20,590 bases of DNA from a virus: positions 1 to 20,590 of the IMG/VR virus record IMGVR_UViG_3300017605_000518. One strand, 5' to 3'. Below the pieces are notes generated by a model. That model did not search any database. It was not told the DNA's origin and worked only from the letters and a program-made list of their open reading frames with translations. The translations under genes were made by a program, and so were the position numbers. This document shows, piece after piece, positions 7,890 through 16,558 of the stretch (its first letter is position 1; the number at the start of each line of letters is the position of its first letter).

Positions 7890-8149
7890 TGGCAACTCAA
7901 CTAAACTACGCTGCTGATATGGGAATGGTTGAACGTGCACCATTCTCTGTTAAGGTAGATCCTAACAAGCCTCCTGGCGATAGGTTTAAGGACTACATTC
8001 CTAGGACTCCACAAGCCAAGACAAAGGCGGATGACTCGATTCAGCGTAAGACTTTCATGCGCGCTCCTGTTGCACGCTATACGGAAGACTACGTTAGCGG
8101 CCCTGATTCAGCAGTAAGGCGCGGTAATGAAAAGCAACGTATTGTCTAG
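7889..8149 (+). CDS. Hypothetical protein, ends at an in-frame amber codon
   Basis: Not recognised. An 86-residue product, hydrophilic and Pro/Lys/Arg-rich, runs from MATQLNYAADMGM to NEKQRIV and stops at TAG (8147-8149). I chose ATG 7889, which overlaps the previous stop as TAATG and has GGAG (7875-7878) 10 bases upstream. An in-frame ATG at 7871 is possible but has no better site. The TAG is the only one of its kind here, since every other gene complete in the window ends in TAA or TGA. The same frame continues for 66 further codons to a TAA at 8348-8350, so this is probably the N-terminal part of a 153-residue protein. The location between head and neck genes suggests a structural or connector role, without direct proof. 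Confidence 0.65.
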   Translation: MATQLNYAADMGMVERAPFSVKVDPNKPPGDRFKDYIPRTPQAKTKADDSIQRKTFMRAPVARYTEDYVSGPDSAVRRGNEKQRIV

Positions 8150-8350
8150 CTTGCTAAGGAAATATGGGAAGGCGAGTCTGGTAAGCGAAAGCTGTGGGCA
8201 CAGTCTAAGACAGTCGTTGAGAACGCTACAGAAGATAGCGAAGATACAACGGTTGCTAAGGCACGAAAGGTTCTTGCGCGACATGCTCCGCTTACTAAGC
8301 AAGAGTGTCTAGATAAGGCTGCTACGCAGTTCTATGGCCTGAGAAGTTAA
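8147..8350 (+). other. In-frame extension after the amber codon (readthrough, recoding or mutated gene)
   Basis: After the TAG the frame of the preceding gene stays open through LAKEIWEGESGKRKL, KTVVENATEDSEDTTVAKA and LTKQECLDKAATQFYGLRS to TAA 8348-8350, one base before the next gene's ATG. The segment contains no in-frame ATG, GTG or TTG, so it cannot easily be translated independently. Its Lys/Glu/Ala content looks like the flanking real genes. Without it there would be a gap of about 200 bases, the largest in a window of abutting genes. Three explanations are open: amber suppression or reassignment in the phage or host, leaky readthrough producing two products, or a single C-to-T change (CAG to TAG) or base-call error. 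I cannot decide between them from sequence alone. Confidence 0.65.
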
Positions 8351-8351
8351 C

Positions 8352-10343
8352 ATGGCTGTAAAGAACGTAATTGTCCGACTCGGGCAATCTAACGAGGAAG
8401 GACGAGGAAATAAACTCGACCTTCCTCTTTCGCTTCGTGGACCACAAGCGAATACGTTTATTTTCAACTTTGAGAATAACGCTATGGAGCTTCTCAATGT
8501 TGATGGAGTTGGTCCTAATCTTCCGAATAACACGACAGGACATATCGCAGGTAGATTTGGACCTGAGATGAGTAATGCTGCCGCAGCAGTAGCGGCACTT
8601 GGAGAAATCTACATCTTCAAGTTTGCAGTAGATTCGTCTGTTCTTGGTCCGTCTGCTATTTTTCCAGTATGGAATAGTGAAACTGCCACAGGGCTCTTTC
8701 CTCCATTCATGGTAAGATGGAATGCTTTCAAGGCAGTTATGACTGGCCTTGGCCATACCATCAAGGTTCTGTATGTAGACTGGAAGCAAGGAGACTCGGA
8801 TTGCTTTGTTGAGGGTAATGACCTCGCCTATTATGGGCTATATAAACGATTCATGAAGGAAGTTCGAGCATTTGTGATGCCGAACGATCCACTACCTTGC
8901 CGCTGGGTTTCTAATCTCACGCATCATCTAGTTATCCCTAGTGGTCCTGCTGGCATTTTCCTTGTGCAGCGTGCTAAGAATGTCCGGTCTGCACAACTTC
9001 GTGCAGGATGGGATGATGCAAACTATCGCGTATACGACTCAGATGGCTATTCCTACCTCCCGGACCTTATTCACCTTGACTCCCAAGGAAATATTGATAT
9101 TGGCGTGGCGGAATGGAATGCCTATTCTCTATCCTACAATAACTCAATGGCCCTCGAAGACTACACACTCAAGTCTATCAGAGAGCGACTTGCTGATGAC
9201 TTCGGTATTGACCTCTCCAAGCAGAACAACGTAATTGCTCTTGATAAGAAGATCAATGACGGAATTGCTTGGATTAGTAACCGACGTAAGAACTGGCCGC
9301 ATCTTGAGCGAGATACGTCAATCAATGTAGGCGAGACTACTCCTACACTAGCTGACATCCGCTATGGTGCTGGTATCTTTACTAAGTCTAACAATCAGGT
9401 TCCTTACACCTCGTGGTCAAACACGCCGATTTCACCGCGAGAGATAGTAGACTTGAATGGGCAAGGACGTGAAGGCATTTTGTGCGTGTCTATCTCTAGC
9501 AATACCATGTTGCTCAAGCATGGATTTAGAGGAGACGCACAGGTTGTAGGAACTCTCCTAATTACTACAGGTAATCCTACGATCTTCACAATCAATCTTG
9601 CGACTACGCAAGGTGGCACTTGCCATATCCCAACTAATGTGGCAACATTTGGAGTAGCTATTGCTGGTTCATTGCACGATGGAGCATTGACCTACGATGG
9701 TTACTACTACGCAACGAGAATTGCTGATGACAAGTTCAGTATTCCTGTAAACTCTACTGGACACGTTCTTGTCGCTCTTGGTGTAGCGCAGGTAGCTAGA
9801 GAGTTTAAGGTCGCTCAGGCTTACTTTGAGTTACCTGATGACTTTATCCGTAATAGTGCCTGTCATACGGATGAAGACACTGAGGAGAATACCGTAAGGT
9901 ATATTCATCCTACTCTCTTTGAGCGCGAGATTAGAGCTAGGAAGCTGCATACCTCACTTGATCGGATCTACAGTGTTACTGTTGATCCGCTGAATATCAA
10001 TCCAAAGAAGTATGCGTGGATGTATCCATACTTCCTTGATCGCAGAGTTCTTCACTTTAAGTATTTTGGCGATGCTAAGAAACTTGTCTCTGATGAGGAT
10101 GTGCCAGACGTTCCTCGTAGTGATCGCATCGTCGTTCTGTATGCTGCTGGCTGGTTTGTTGCACAGTGGCAGAAAGACGCTGAGATGATTCCAGTCTATA
10201 GAGACGGAGCACTAGGCGAGCTTGACAGAATGACTAAGGAATATCAGTTGGCAGACGACTTTACTGAGAACTTCCCGAGCAGTGATGATGTTCCAGGTAT
10301 TCCGCACGGTCCTTCTGGTTTCCCTGAGTTTGACGAGCCATGA
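8352..10343 (+). CDS. SGNH/CE6-like esterase fused to a neck (head-tail adaptor-like) protein
   Basis: Two parts are visible in 663 residues. The first (about 1-265) carries the blocks of GQSN-type carbohydrate acetylesterases: VIVRLGQSNEEGRG with candidate nucleophile S13, GRFGPEMSNAA (67-77), DWKQGDSD (143-150, the usual W-x-QGE-SD block with D for E), and PDLIHLDSQGN (237-247) with candidate D238 and H241. Such enzymes remove O-acetyl groups from glycans. The second part begins with ALDKKINDGIAWISNRRKNWPHLER (about 296-320), has a beta-rich insert with DGYYYATRIADDKFSIPV, and ends with WMYPYFLDRRVLHFKYF and EDVPDVPRSDRIVVLYAAG (about 582-600). That layout recalls podovirus neck/adaptor or tail tubular A-like proteins. 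The TAA of the amber frame is one base upstream of the start, and the stop overlaps the tail-nozzle gene as ATGA. The esterase call is the stronger of the two. Confidence 0.75.
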   Translation: MAVKNVIVRLGQSNEEGRGNKLDLPLSLRGPQANTFIFNFENNAMELLNVDGVGPNLPNNTTGHIAGRFGPEMSNAAAAVAALGEIYIFKFAVDSSVLGPSAIFPVWNSETATGLFPPFMVRWNAFKAVMTGLGHTIKVLYVDWKQGDSDCFVEGNDLAYYGLYKRFMKEVRAFVMPNDPLPCRWVSNLTHHLVIPSGPAGIFLVQRAKNVRSAQLRAGWDDANYRVYDSDGYSYLPDLIHLDSQGNIDIGVAEWNAYSLSYNNSMALEDYTLKSIRERLADDFGIDLSKQNNVIALDKKINDGIAWISNRRKNWPHLERDTSINVGETTPTLADIRYGAGIFTKSNNQVPYTSWSNTPISPREIVDLNGQGREGILCVSISSNTMLLKHGFRGDAQVVGTLLITTGNPTIFTINLATTQGGTCHIPTNVATFGVAIAGSLHDGALTYDGYYYATRIADDKFSIPVNSTGHVLVALGVAQVAREFKVAQAYFELPDDFIRNSACHTDEDTEENTVRYIHPTLFEREIRARKLHTSLDRIYSVTVDPLNINPKKYAWMYPYFLDRRVLHFKYFGDAKKLVSDEDVPDVPRSDRIVVLYAAGWFVAQWQKDAEMIPVYRDGALGELDRMTKEYQLADDFTENFPSSDDVPGIPHGPSGFPEFDEP

Positions 10344-13300
10344 AGACTCCAATTGATAGAGGAGGCGCCTTTCGTGGAATGGATAAAACCACGAGGGATA
10401 GTAGGCAGCCATTTAGTAGCCCTAGGTTGCTAGAGAACTTTGGGTTACCTGATGGTCGCTCTAGGAGACGTCGTGGTTACAAGACTGTGCATGAGCCTGT
10501 TAAAACTCAGGCATTGTGCAAGTCGACTCCTGTTAGCTATAGCAAGAAGCTACAGGAAACAAATCACAGTAAGGGAACTACAGCGATTTCGCCTCTTAGT
10601 TACGGCCTTATTCGCTGGCAGACTGACTATCAACTTAGGCGCGCAGAACCTAAGACGATTGAGTTCATGTTTCGTCTTGGAGATAAGGAAGAACTAGTTG
10701 CTAATAACTTCGTTCGAGTAGCTACATATCCAGGTAGTTGGACAAACTACAGTTTCCGTAGTGGAGTCTATCTTTACGATCAGACATTGCTGTCTAACGG
10801 TCATATCTGGAATGATGGTCTTGTTGTTAGCGGTGCCATATTTCCTGGCACTACATGGAACATGACAGCATTGGCATCGCCTACACAATTTGATGTGTTG
10901 CCGACTAATGCCTTGTCATTCTACTTTGACTCTAACAATCTTTATGTTAGCTTTGGATTGGTTGAGTCTACGGGAGCGAATACTGGTAGATACTGGCAAG
11001 GTTTCATGCTTCATGCGTTGGGAACCTACGTTGCTGGAACAAACTACCATGTAGCTCTTACGTATGATCCTGCTGCTGGCGCTGGTCCTGGTAGATTCAT
11101 TCTCTACGTGAATGGAGCTGCCTCTACTTCTTTTGACATTCCGGTTACTGTTGAGACGTTTAAGTTTGTTGGCGAGTATGACGTCATCAATGGAGTTACA
11201 TACGCTGCCGGTCAAAAGAGAGATATTGTTCTCTTGAATGAATGCACTGCTCGTGCTTCTTACTCATCTTCGTGTAAGATTCGCGGAGATATGCACGGGC
11301 ATCAGACATTCTTTCATGATTACTCATTTATTCCTAGCGCGCAGCAGATCAATACATGGGCTCTTTCTCCTCCTCGTGGCACTGCCATGTGGGATCTTCG
11401 TATCTGGAATGAGGTCCGCTCGGCTGGTAATGTTCTAGCTAATGCTAAAAAGCGTATCCTTGATACTGGCACAGCTAACCTTAAAGGAAACTGGTTCCTA
11501 AATGAAGGCGGCCCAATTTGTAGTAATCACGTCACTGGGAGAGAACGGCACTACTGCACTGTGCATCATGGTTATCCTGGTTATGTTACTGAGGCTGGTT
11601 TGCTTAGTGGCCAAGGTATCAAACTTGGAGAAGGACAACACCTAATCAAGAGTTTCGGAAGGGACGATAGACACTTTGGTAGTGGTCTTGCTGCTAAGTT
11701 GTGCAATATCTTCGATGACGATATCGGAGCGGGATATCTAGTCCATAGAGATCAGCATAGCTTTACAGTGCAGATACAGATTCTAGTTCCTGACGCATTT
11801 CAACCTGAGTTGAATGATAAGGGAACAGATCCTCTCACTATGCGCGATCTTGCACTAGTGGAAACACGACGTGCAATGAATACTGGTTGTTCTGCTGACT
11901 ATGATTCGTTGTTAGATGGAACTGCGGAAGCTGGTGCCGCTGCTAGATTCTTTATCGGACATGCTACAGATCCGGTTCCCGGACCTGATATCCAGCAACA
12001 CCTTCGCGCATATGACCAAACTCTTTGGTCTATTGAAGGAGTCCAACTTAAGACATACACAGCCACTAGCTCTCCTACTAATGAGGCCGAACGTCGTAGG
12101 ATTCCAGTAGCTCGCGGAGTTCTAGCGCCTGATGGCAGAGTGATCTTTGAGCTATTTAAGTCTCAGACTGGCGGGTTGCAACCTAAGTATTGTAGGCTGC
12201 GCTCTGCTTCATCCCTTGTGGTTGGGAACGTCTACACCCTTACGTTTGTTCAACGAGTGAACTACGTATATACCGGAGGCACCAATACTATGGATGCTTC
12301 TGGTTGGGTAATGGAAATCTGGATCGAGAATGTTACGGCTGGAACTCCTCCTGCTTTGAGTTCTAGTTTTACTTTTGCGGCGGGCTCTATCATTACTACA
12401 GGAGCACTGGCGCATGAGCAAGACTATGATATCAGTATTGGAGCTTCTTATGTTAATGATGGCTGGGATCATTCCATTAACATGCCGTTTCCTAATGGCC
12501 CTGTAGCTACTCCAAAGTCTTCTTTCCTTAAAGGTGGTGGCGCTATTAGAGCGGATCATGGACCTTGGCCAGTGCAACAAAGGTTCATGTCTCCGTATCA
12601 AGATCAGCCAGGGAACTTTACTGTCGGTATGTTCCGTATGTGGTCAATCTCTCTAAGTAATACAGAGATTGCCAGAGTTGGACATAGTAAGTTGGTAGGA
12701 AGTGATCGTAGTTCTGATCTTCTTATCAATCTTGAGTTCTCTGAGAAGACTGGCGTAGAGATCCCTAACAAGTCTATCTATCCTGATACTTTCCGTCTCG
12801 GCTATAAGGGTTGGGGAATGCCTCAGTCCTATAGAAACTTCATCTATCAGACTATCAACCTCAATGCGTATCTTAAGAAGGAGTTGTTTGAAGGCACTTG
12901 GGCTTATGAGGATTGTCTTGGCTATATGCCTATTACTGATCCGACTTACGATTCCGGTCAGAGATACACGCGCGTTAACGGACTTGCAGCTTTCAAGGCA
13001 TCGTTTGGTCAGCAATACGGAACTCTCGCTGTATATGGCGATGCTATTGCTTTTGATGAGTCCGTTACAGGGACATACCTTCCTCTACATTTGGCTAACC
13101 ACGGCCTTATGTCTGAACTTGTGCCAGGTCTTAACTGGAATCATACAATTGTCGGAGATAGGACGATCCTTACTAGTCCTAATGCGTTGCCAAAAGTCTT
13201 CGACGGCAAGTCTATCAATACAGCAGGATTTAGAAAATGGAATGGTGGAACTCCTGTATTGTATGAGACAGCGGCAGTTCCTGGGGCGCTAGTCAATGGC

Positions 13301-14971
13301 TGGTATGGAGTCGTCGTGGTTTACTTCCAAGAAAAGAACGGGACATACATTGTATCTCCTGTAGCTACTTGCGAAGTATTTAGCACGAATGCCATTGGAT
13401 TGTTCATGGTGCCTCAGCATCCTGACAATCGCGTAACTCTCATCGAGGTATACCGGACCTTACCACAAGCAACAGAATCACTAGCTAAGTCTGCTCCTCT
13501 ATTCAAGACTAGAATGGGAGCTGGTAGCACTGTAACTGTTGGAGTTGGTGGAGGTAACTGTTTCTGCGAATCTATCACTATTGCAGAGGCTGACGCGAAT
13601 CTGCCAAACGTAGTGCTGGATCGTAACGTTACAGAGATGCCGGTATGCGCATACGCCGCTTCACTAAATGACAGACTCTATCTGGTGGGCGATGTCCTTA
13701 ACCCTGATATTGTATACTTTAGCGATCCTGGCAATCCTGAGCGCATTGACATTATCGCTAATAGTCTCAAGATCCCGCAAGGAAGCGGAGATTTCCCAAC
13801 AGGAATTATCGCAGCCTTTGAAGCGATCTTCATTTTTAAGCCGAATGCTATCTGGCGCCTTGATGACGTTGGTGGGAACAGGCATCAATTTACTAGGATG
13901 GCTAGTGTTGGCGCTGTTAGCGATCGCTCTATTCAGCTAATCACAGATCCGGATACAGGAAGAGAGTCTATCTTCTTCTGGTCTCAGCATGGCCCGTATA
14001 AGCTAGACACTAGCGGAGTTCAGTATCTTGGGTATCCTATCGAGGAATCTAAGTATGCTGGCGATGGATTGCCTGAGTATAACTGGCTGAATCCTTCATC
14101 CGTCGTGGTTGGGCACGATATTGGACGTCGAGAAATCATTTGTTTCTATACTCCTAAGAGAACAGACGCTAATGGTGTAACTACTCAGCTTGATAGAAAT
14201 GGAGAAGCCTTTGTATACAACTACAGAGTGAATGGTTGGTATAGATACACAGGGACAATTTGCACAAATGCATTGTCTCTTGTGTATGGGACCAGTTCTA
14301 TCTTTGTAGACAGTGTGACGAATAGACTTCAAGGTTTTGTCTACAAGCTTGTTGTCGGAGGAGAGAATGGAAGACTCTACTATTGGGGAGAGAGTAAGAC
14401 AGACGGTATCCCAACAGGACTAGCTCTTGCTAATCCATATAGTCTGGCTATTAACTCTCAGTATGAGTATAAGCCAGTTGGATTTGATGCATCTAAAGAC
14501 TACATTGGTCTTTGGGTAACCATTGTCAATACAGATGGGAGATGGTTCTCGGCTCCAATTACCTCCTATGATGCAACACTGGTGTTTGTGCATGTAGATG
14601 AGACATGGACAGATACTCAGAAGACGTTCACTGTTACACAGGACTGTAAGTTGTATTTCGGCCAAGTTCCTGCTATGGTGGAATTGGCGTGGGATCAACT
14701 AGAAGTTTCATTCTGGGATAAGAAGCTTCAAGAGTTTATCACTTGGCATGATACGCTATTTAAGTATCGAATCGGATTCAATAACGTTGACATTCCTCTA
14801 GCTGATAGCTGGTTGGATATCACAGATTCTGATAGTCAACGTAAGAGAACTCAGGTGAATAGAGCTTGCGAGACAGTGAAGCTACAACTGGCCTCTTCTG
14901 AACTTGACGCTACCTTTGACGCTATTGTGTATAACGTGGCTCCAACTAAGGGAGCTAGTCTAGAGCAATGA
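10340..14971 (+). CDS. Tail nozzle/stem protein with LamG-like inserts
   Basis: A 1543-residue tail protein. The N-terminus has GGAFRGMDKTTRD, LLENFGLPDGRSRRRRGYKTV (about 30-50), the opening of podovirus stem/nozzle (tail tubular B-like) proteins. The last third has their propeller-like blocks: LNDRLYLVGDVLNPDIVYFSD (about 1109-1129), AAFEAIFIFKPNAIWRLDD (about 1157-1175) and FTRMASVGAVSDRSIQLI. Between them lie about 800 residues not expected in a minimal nozzle. They contain concanavalin/LamG-like signatures: YHVALTYDP (236-244), FILYVNG (about 252-258), DLRIWNEVRSAGN (352-364), WFLNEGG (385-391), and a second set with MFRMWSISLSNTEIA (764-778) and LINLEFSEKTG. LamG folds bind glycans, so host-surface binding is likely. 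The start overlaps the upstream stop by 4 bases. There is no signal peptide or membrane segment. Confidence 0.82.
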   Translation: MKTPIDRGGAFRGMDKTTRDSRQPFSSPRLLENFGLPDGRSRRRRGYKTVHEPVKTQALCKSTPVSYSKKLQETNHSKGTTAISPLSYGLIRWQTDYQLRRAEPKTIEFMFRLGDKEELVANNFVRVATYPGSWTNYSFRSGVYLYDQTLLSNGHIWNDGLVVSGAIFPGTTWNMTALASPTQFDVLPTNALSFYFDSNNLYVSFGLVESTGANTGRYWQGFMLHALGTYVAGTNYHVALTYDPAAGAGPGRFILYVNGAASTSFDIPVTVETFKFVGEYDVINGVTYAAGQKRDIVLLNECTARASYSSSCKIRGDMHGHQTFFHDYSFIPSAQQINTWALSPPRGTAMWDLRIWNEVRSAGNVLANAKKRILDTGTANLKGNWFLNEGGPICSNHVTGRERHYCTVHHGYPGYVTEAGLLSGQGIKLGEGQHLIKSFGRDDRHFGSGLAAKLCNIFDDDIGAGYLVHRDQHSFTVQIQILVPDAFQPELNDKGTDPLTMRDLALVETRRAMNTGCSADYDSLLDGTAEAGAAARFFIGHATDPVPGPDIQQHLRAYDQTLWSIEGVQLKTYTATSSPTNEAERRRIPVARGVLAPDGRVIFELFKSQTGGLQPKYCRLRSASSLVVGNVYTLTFVQRVNYVYTGGTNTMDASGWVMEIWIENVTAGTPPALSSSFTFAAGSIITTGALAHEQDYDISIGASYVNDGWDHSINMPFPNGPVATPKSSFLKGGGAIRADHGPWPVQQRFMSPYQDQPGNFTVGMFRMWSISLSNTEIARVGHSKLVGSDRSSDLLINLEFSEKTGVEIPNKSIYPDTFRLGYKGWGMPQSYRNFIYQTINLNAYLKKELFEGTWAYEDCLGYMPITDPTYDSGQRYTRVNGLAAFKASFGQQYGTLAVYGDAIAFDESVTGTYLPLHLANHGLMSELVPGLNWNHTIVGDRTILTSPNALPKVFDGKSINTAGFRKWNGGTPVLYETAAVPGALVNGWYGVVVVYFQEKNGTYIVSPVATCEVFSTNAIGLFMVPQHPDNRVTLIEVYRTLPQATESLAKSAPLFKTRMGAGSTVTVGVGGGNCFCESITIAEADANLPNVVLDRNVTEMPVCAYAASLNDRLYLVGDVLNPDIVYFSDPGNPERIDIIANSLKIPQGSGDFPTGIIAAFEAIFIFKPNAIWRLDDVGGNRHQFTRMASVGAVSDRSIQLITDPDTGRESIFFWSQHGPYKLDTSGVQYLGYPIEESKYAGDGLPEYNWLNPSSVVVGHDIGRREIICFYTPKRTDANGVTTQLDRNGEAFVYNYRVNGWYRYTGTICTNALSLVYGTSSIFVDSVTNRLQGFVYKLVVGGENGRLYYWGESKTDGIPTGLALANPYSLAINSQYEYKPVGFDASKDYIGLWVTIVNTDGRWFSAPITSYDATLVFVHVDETWTDTQKTFTVTQDCKLYFGQVPAMVELAWDQLEVSFWDKKLQEFITWHDTLFKYRIGFNNVDIPLADSWLDITDSDSQRKRTQVNRACETVKLQLASSELDATFDAIVYNVAPTKGASLEQ

Positions 14972-15441
14972 GCGCAATTCCTTCTAGTAATAAAAAGGAG
15001 ACTCTTCCTAAAGCAAGAAAGAGAGGCTTCTTTAGGAACCTTACTCCTTTTGATGGAACTAATCAAGAGAAGCTCTTTAGAGAGATTGAAGATATCCTCA
15101 GAGAGAATACTCGCGCTTTAGACGAACTACAGTCGTTCCAGGTAGCGGCTAGAAACGTAGATGGCGGTGGAAAGCCTTTAGACAAAGAACGTTGCGAGAC
15201 TTTCGATGGTCAATTTATTCGCGTGACTCAGACGGCCGCCGCGCCTATGCTAGTCACGGTGGACCACGGGCTCGCACGCACTCCTCAGGGAGCTATGCAA
15301 CTTCTAACCAAAGCAACTACTCTAGCTAAGGTCTTCATTGAGGGAGACAAGACACTGCTAGTTAGTCCGGCAGATAGTAACCGAATTGTGTTCCAACTTA
15401 ATGGTAGTGTAAACGATGAGTTTACATTTATCATTTTCTAA
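14968..15441 (+). CDS. Small tail-associated virion protein
   Basis: The 157-residue product has a basic N-terminus (KKETLPKARKRGFFRN), then a helix LFREIEDILRENTRALDELQ (about 37-56) that could trimerise or dock, then a beta-rich C-terminal domain. That domain begins LVTVDHGLARTPQGAM (about 95-110) and ends RIVFQLNGSVNDEFTFIIF. A helix followed by an H-G-L-x-x-x-P beta domain occurs in several phage tail and fibre-base proteins, and I use it as general support only. The exact family is not certain. The ATG overlaps the nozzle stop as ATGA, with AAGGGAG about 13 bases upstream. Its location right after the nozzle supports a role at the tail tip or in attaching receptor-binding parts. Confidence 0.65.
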   Translation: MSAIPSSNKKETLPKARKRGFFRNLTPFDGTNQEKLFREIEDILRENTRALDELQSFQVAARNVDGGGKPLDKERCETFDGQFIRVTQTAAAPMLVTVDHGLARTPQGAMQLLTKATTLAKVFIEGDKTLLVSPADSNRIVFQLNGSVNDEFTFIIF

Positions 15442-15449
15442 GGTGACCT

Positions 15450-16235
15450 ATGTCTAGTTTTTGGGAAGATCCCTGGGCAAATACCTACGGACAAGCATAC
15501 GGTAATAGAGTTACTTCTCCTGGTGGTGGGACTAACGAATACCGGGATGTTCAGTATAGGACTAATCCGAATCAGTTCGATAGTCCTAATGCTCAGTTAA
15601 CTCCACATCCTCTTGACTACGGGCAAGGTGAAAGCACTCAGGATGCTATTACGCGATTGCTTCGCGATAGGCTCGGTGGTGCTACTGCTCGGTATAACAG
15701 GCTTGGGACACAGACAGGCGCAACATCTCAGATGTTGGCTAATGTGCTCAATCCTCTAAATGAAACTGCCGGCATGGTTGACGCAGAGATGAATAGTCTT
15801 AGCGGTCTTACAGGACAGCTAATCTCTTCTTCTCTTGGATCTACAGCAGGCGCAGGAATGGCTGCTGCTAATGCTGCGCGCCTATCTGGCGATGGTAGAT
15901 ATGGCGGCGGTGGAATGGCTGCTATTCTTGCTGGTCGTGGTGCGACCGACGCTGCTGTTGGACAATCTTCTGCTTTAAGTCAGGCGATTGTGCAAGGCAG
16001 ACTTGGTGAGGCGCAACATAGAAGCGGGCTACTTGCTCAACGCGGTGGAATTGCCTCTACTATCTCTCAAATCCTGCAACAGCAAGCCGGGCTTATGGAA
16101 GATAGAGGTAAGCTCGGAGTCGCTATGGAAACTGAGCAGGCTCAGATTCTTGGTGGCGCTCTTGGAGTGTATGGCGGTATCCAGACTGGTAGGGATCAGA
16201 AGCCGGATCGTCCGTCTATCTTTGGACTCTTCTAA
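15450..16235 (+). CDS. Probable internal virion (ejection) protein, Gly/Ala-rich
   Basis: The 261-residue protein has a disordered, Asn/Gly/Pro-rich N-terminus (1-60) and then long helices very rich in Ala, Gly, Gln and Ser, for example TAGAGMAAANAARLSGDGRY, GGGGMAAILAGRG and SSALSQAIVQGRLGEAQHRS. There is no cysteine and no strong membrane helix. This composition and the location after the tail genes recall small ejection proteins of podoviruses, which leave the capsid and help form a DNA channel across the host envelope. That role is inferred; no diagnostic motif is present. AAGG at 15440-15443 lies 6 bases before the ATG, and the stop overlaps the next start as TAATG. Confidence 0.65.
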   Translation: MSSFWEDPWANTYGQAYGNRVTSPGGGTNEYRDVQYRTNPNQFDSPNAQLTPHPLDYGQGESTQDAITRLLRDRLGGATARYNRLGTQTGATSQMLANVLNPLNETAGMVDAEMNSLSGLTGQLISSSLGSTAGAGMAAANAARLSGDGRYGGGGMAAILAGRGATDAAVGQSSALSQAIVQGRLGEAQHRSGLLAQRGGIASTISQILQQQAGLMEDRGKLGVAMETEQAQILGGALGVYGGIQTGRDQKPDRPSIFGLF

Positions 16236-16558
16236 TGGTCAAGCTAGCTCTAAATCTAGGCGATCTAATAGCTGCCTTCTTTGGAGTTCCAGGACCGTCA
16301 ACTCTAAAGAACATAGGAACCTCTTCATTCTCTAGTCTTGCTGACGAAGGACTTGGAAAACTTGAAGAGGCAGCTGCTCCTACTACAGTTACTCAGGATC
16401 TTGACAAGATGTTTGACGAGATCCGAATCTCAAATAAAGGCGCTCTGTCAGTATCACAAACTTCTAACGAGTATACTCAGTCACTGCAACCAAAACCACA
16501 AGGAGGAAGTGAAACCCTCCAGGATTTGTTTAGCACACTAAGGAGTATGACTAGATGA
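16235..16558 (+). CDS. Small hypothetical protein (107 aa)
   Basis: Not recognised. A short hydrophobic amphipathic N-terminus (VKLALNLGDLIAAFFGVPGP) could touch a membrane or a partner protein. It is followed by a polar, Ser/Gln-rich and probably flexible remainder ending LQDLFSTLRSMTR. No ribosome site is seen; the start overlaps the previous stop (TAATG), so it probably depends on translational coupling. It sits between two probable ejection proteins, which suggests it belongs to the same packaged set, although it is too small and featureless for a firm call. Confidence 0.6.
   Translation: MVKLALNLGDLIAAFFGVPGPSTLKNIGTSSFSSLADEGLGKLEEAAAPTTVTQDLDKMFDEIRISNKGALSVSQTSNEYTQSLQPKPQGGSETLQDLFSTLRSMTR

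Noticed and set aside
8127-8312. 61-codon plus-strand frame between the amber codon and the esterase gene
   Set aside because: It has a plausible AAGG 7 bases upstream, but the product is Leu/Ser/Arg-rich like the shadow frames of real genes, and it ends 39 bases short of the next gene. The amber-continuing frame ends exactly at the next start and has normal composition.
8322-8789. 155-codon minus-strand frame opposite the start of the esterase gene
   Set aside because: It lies fully opposite a gene with clear esterase motifs. Composition is irregular and there is no supporting context.
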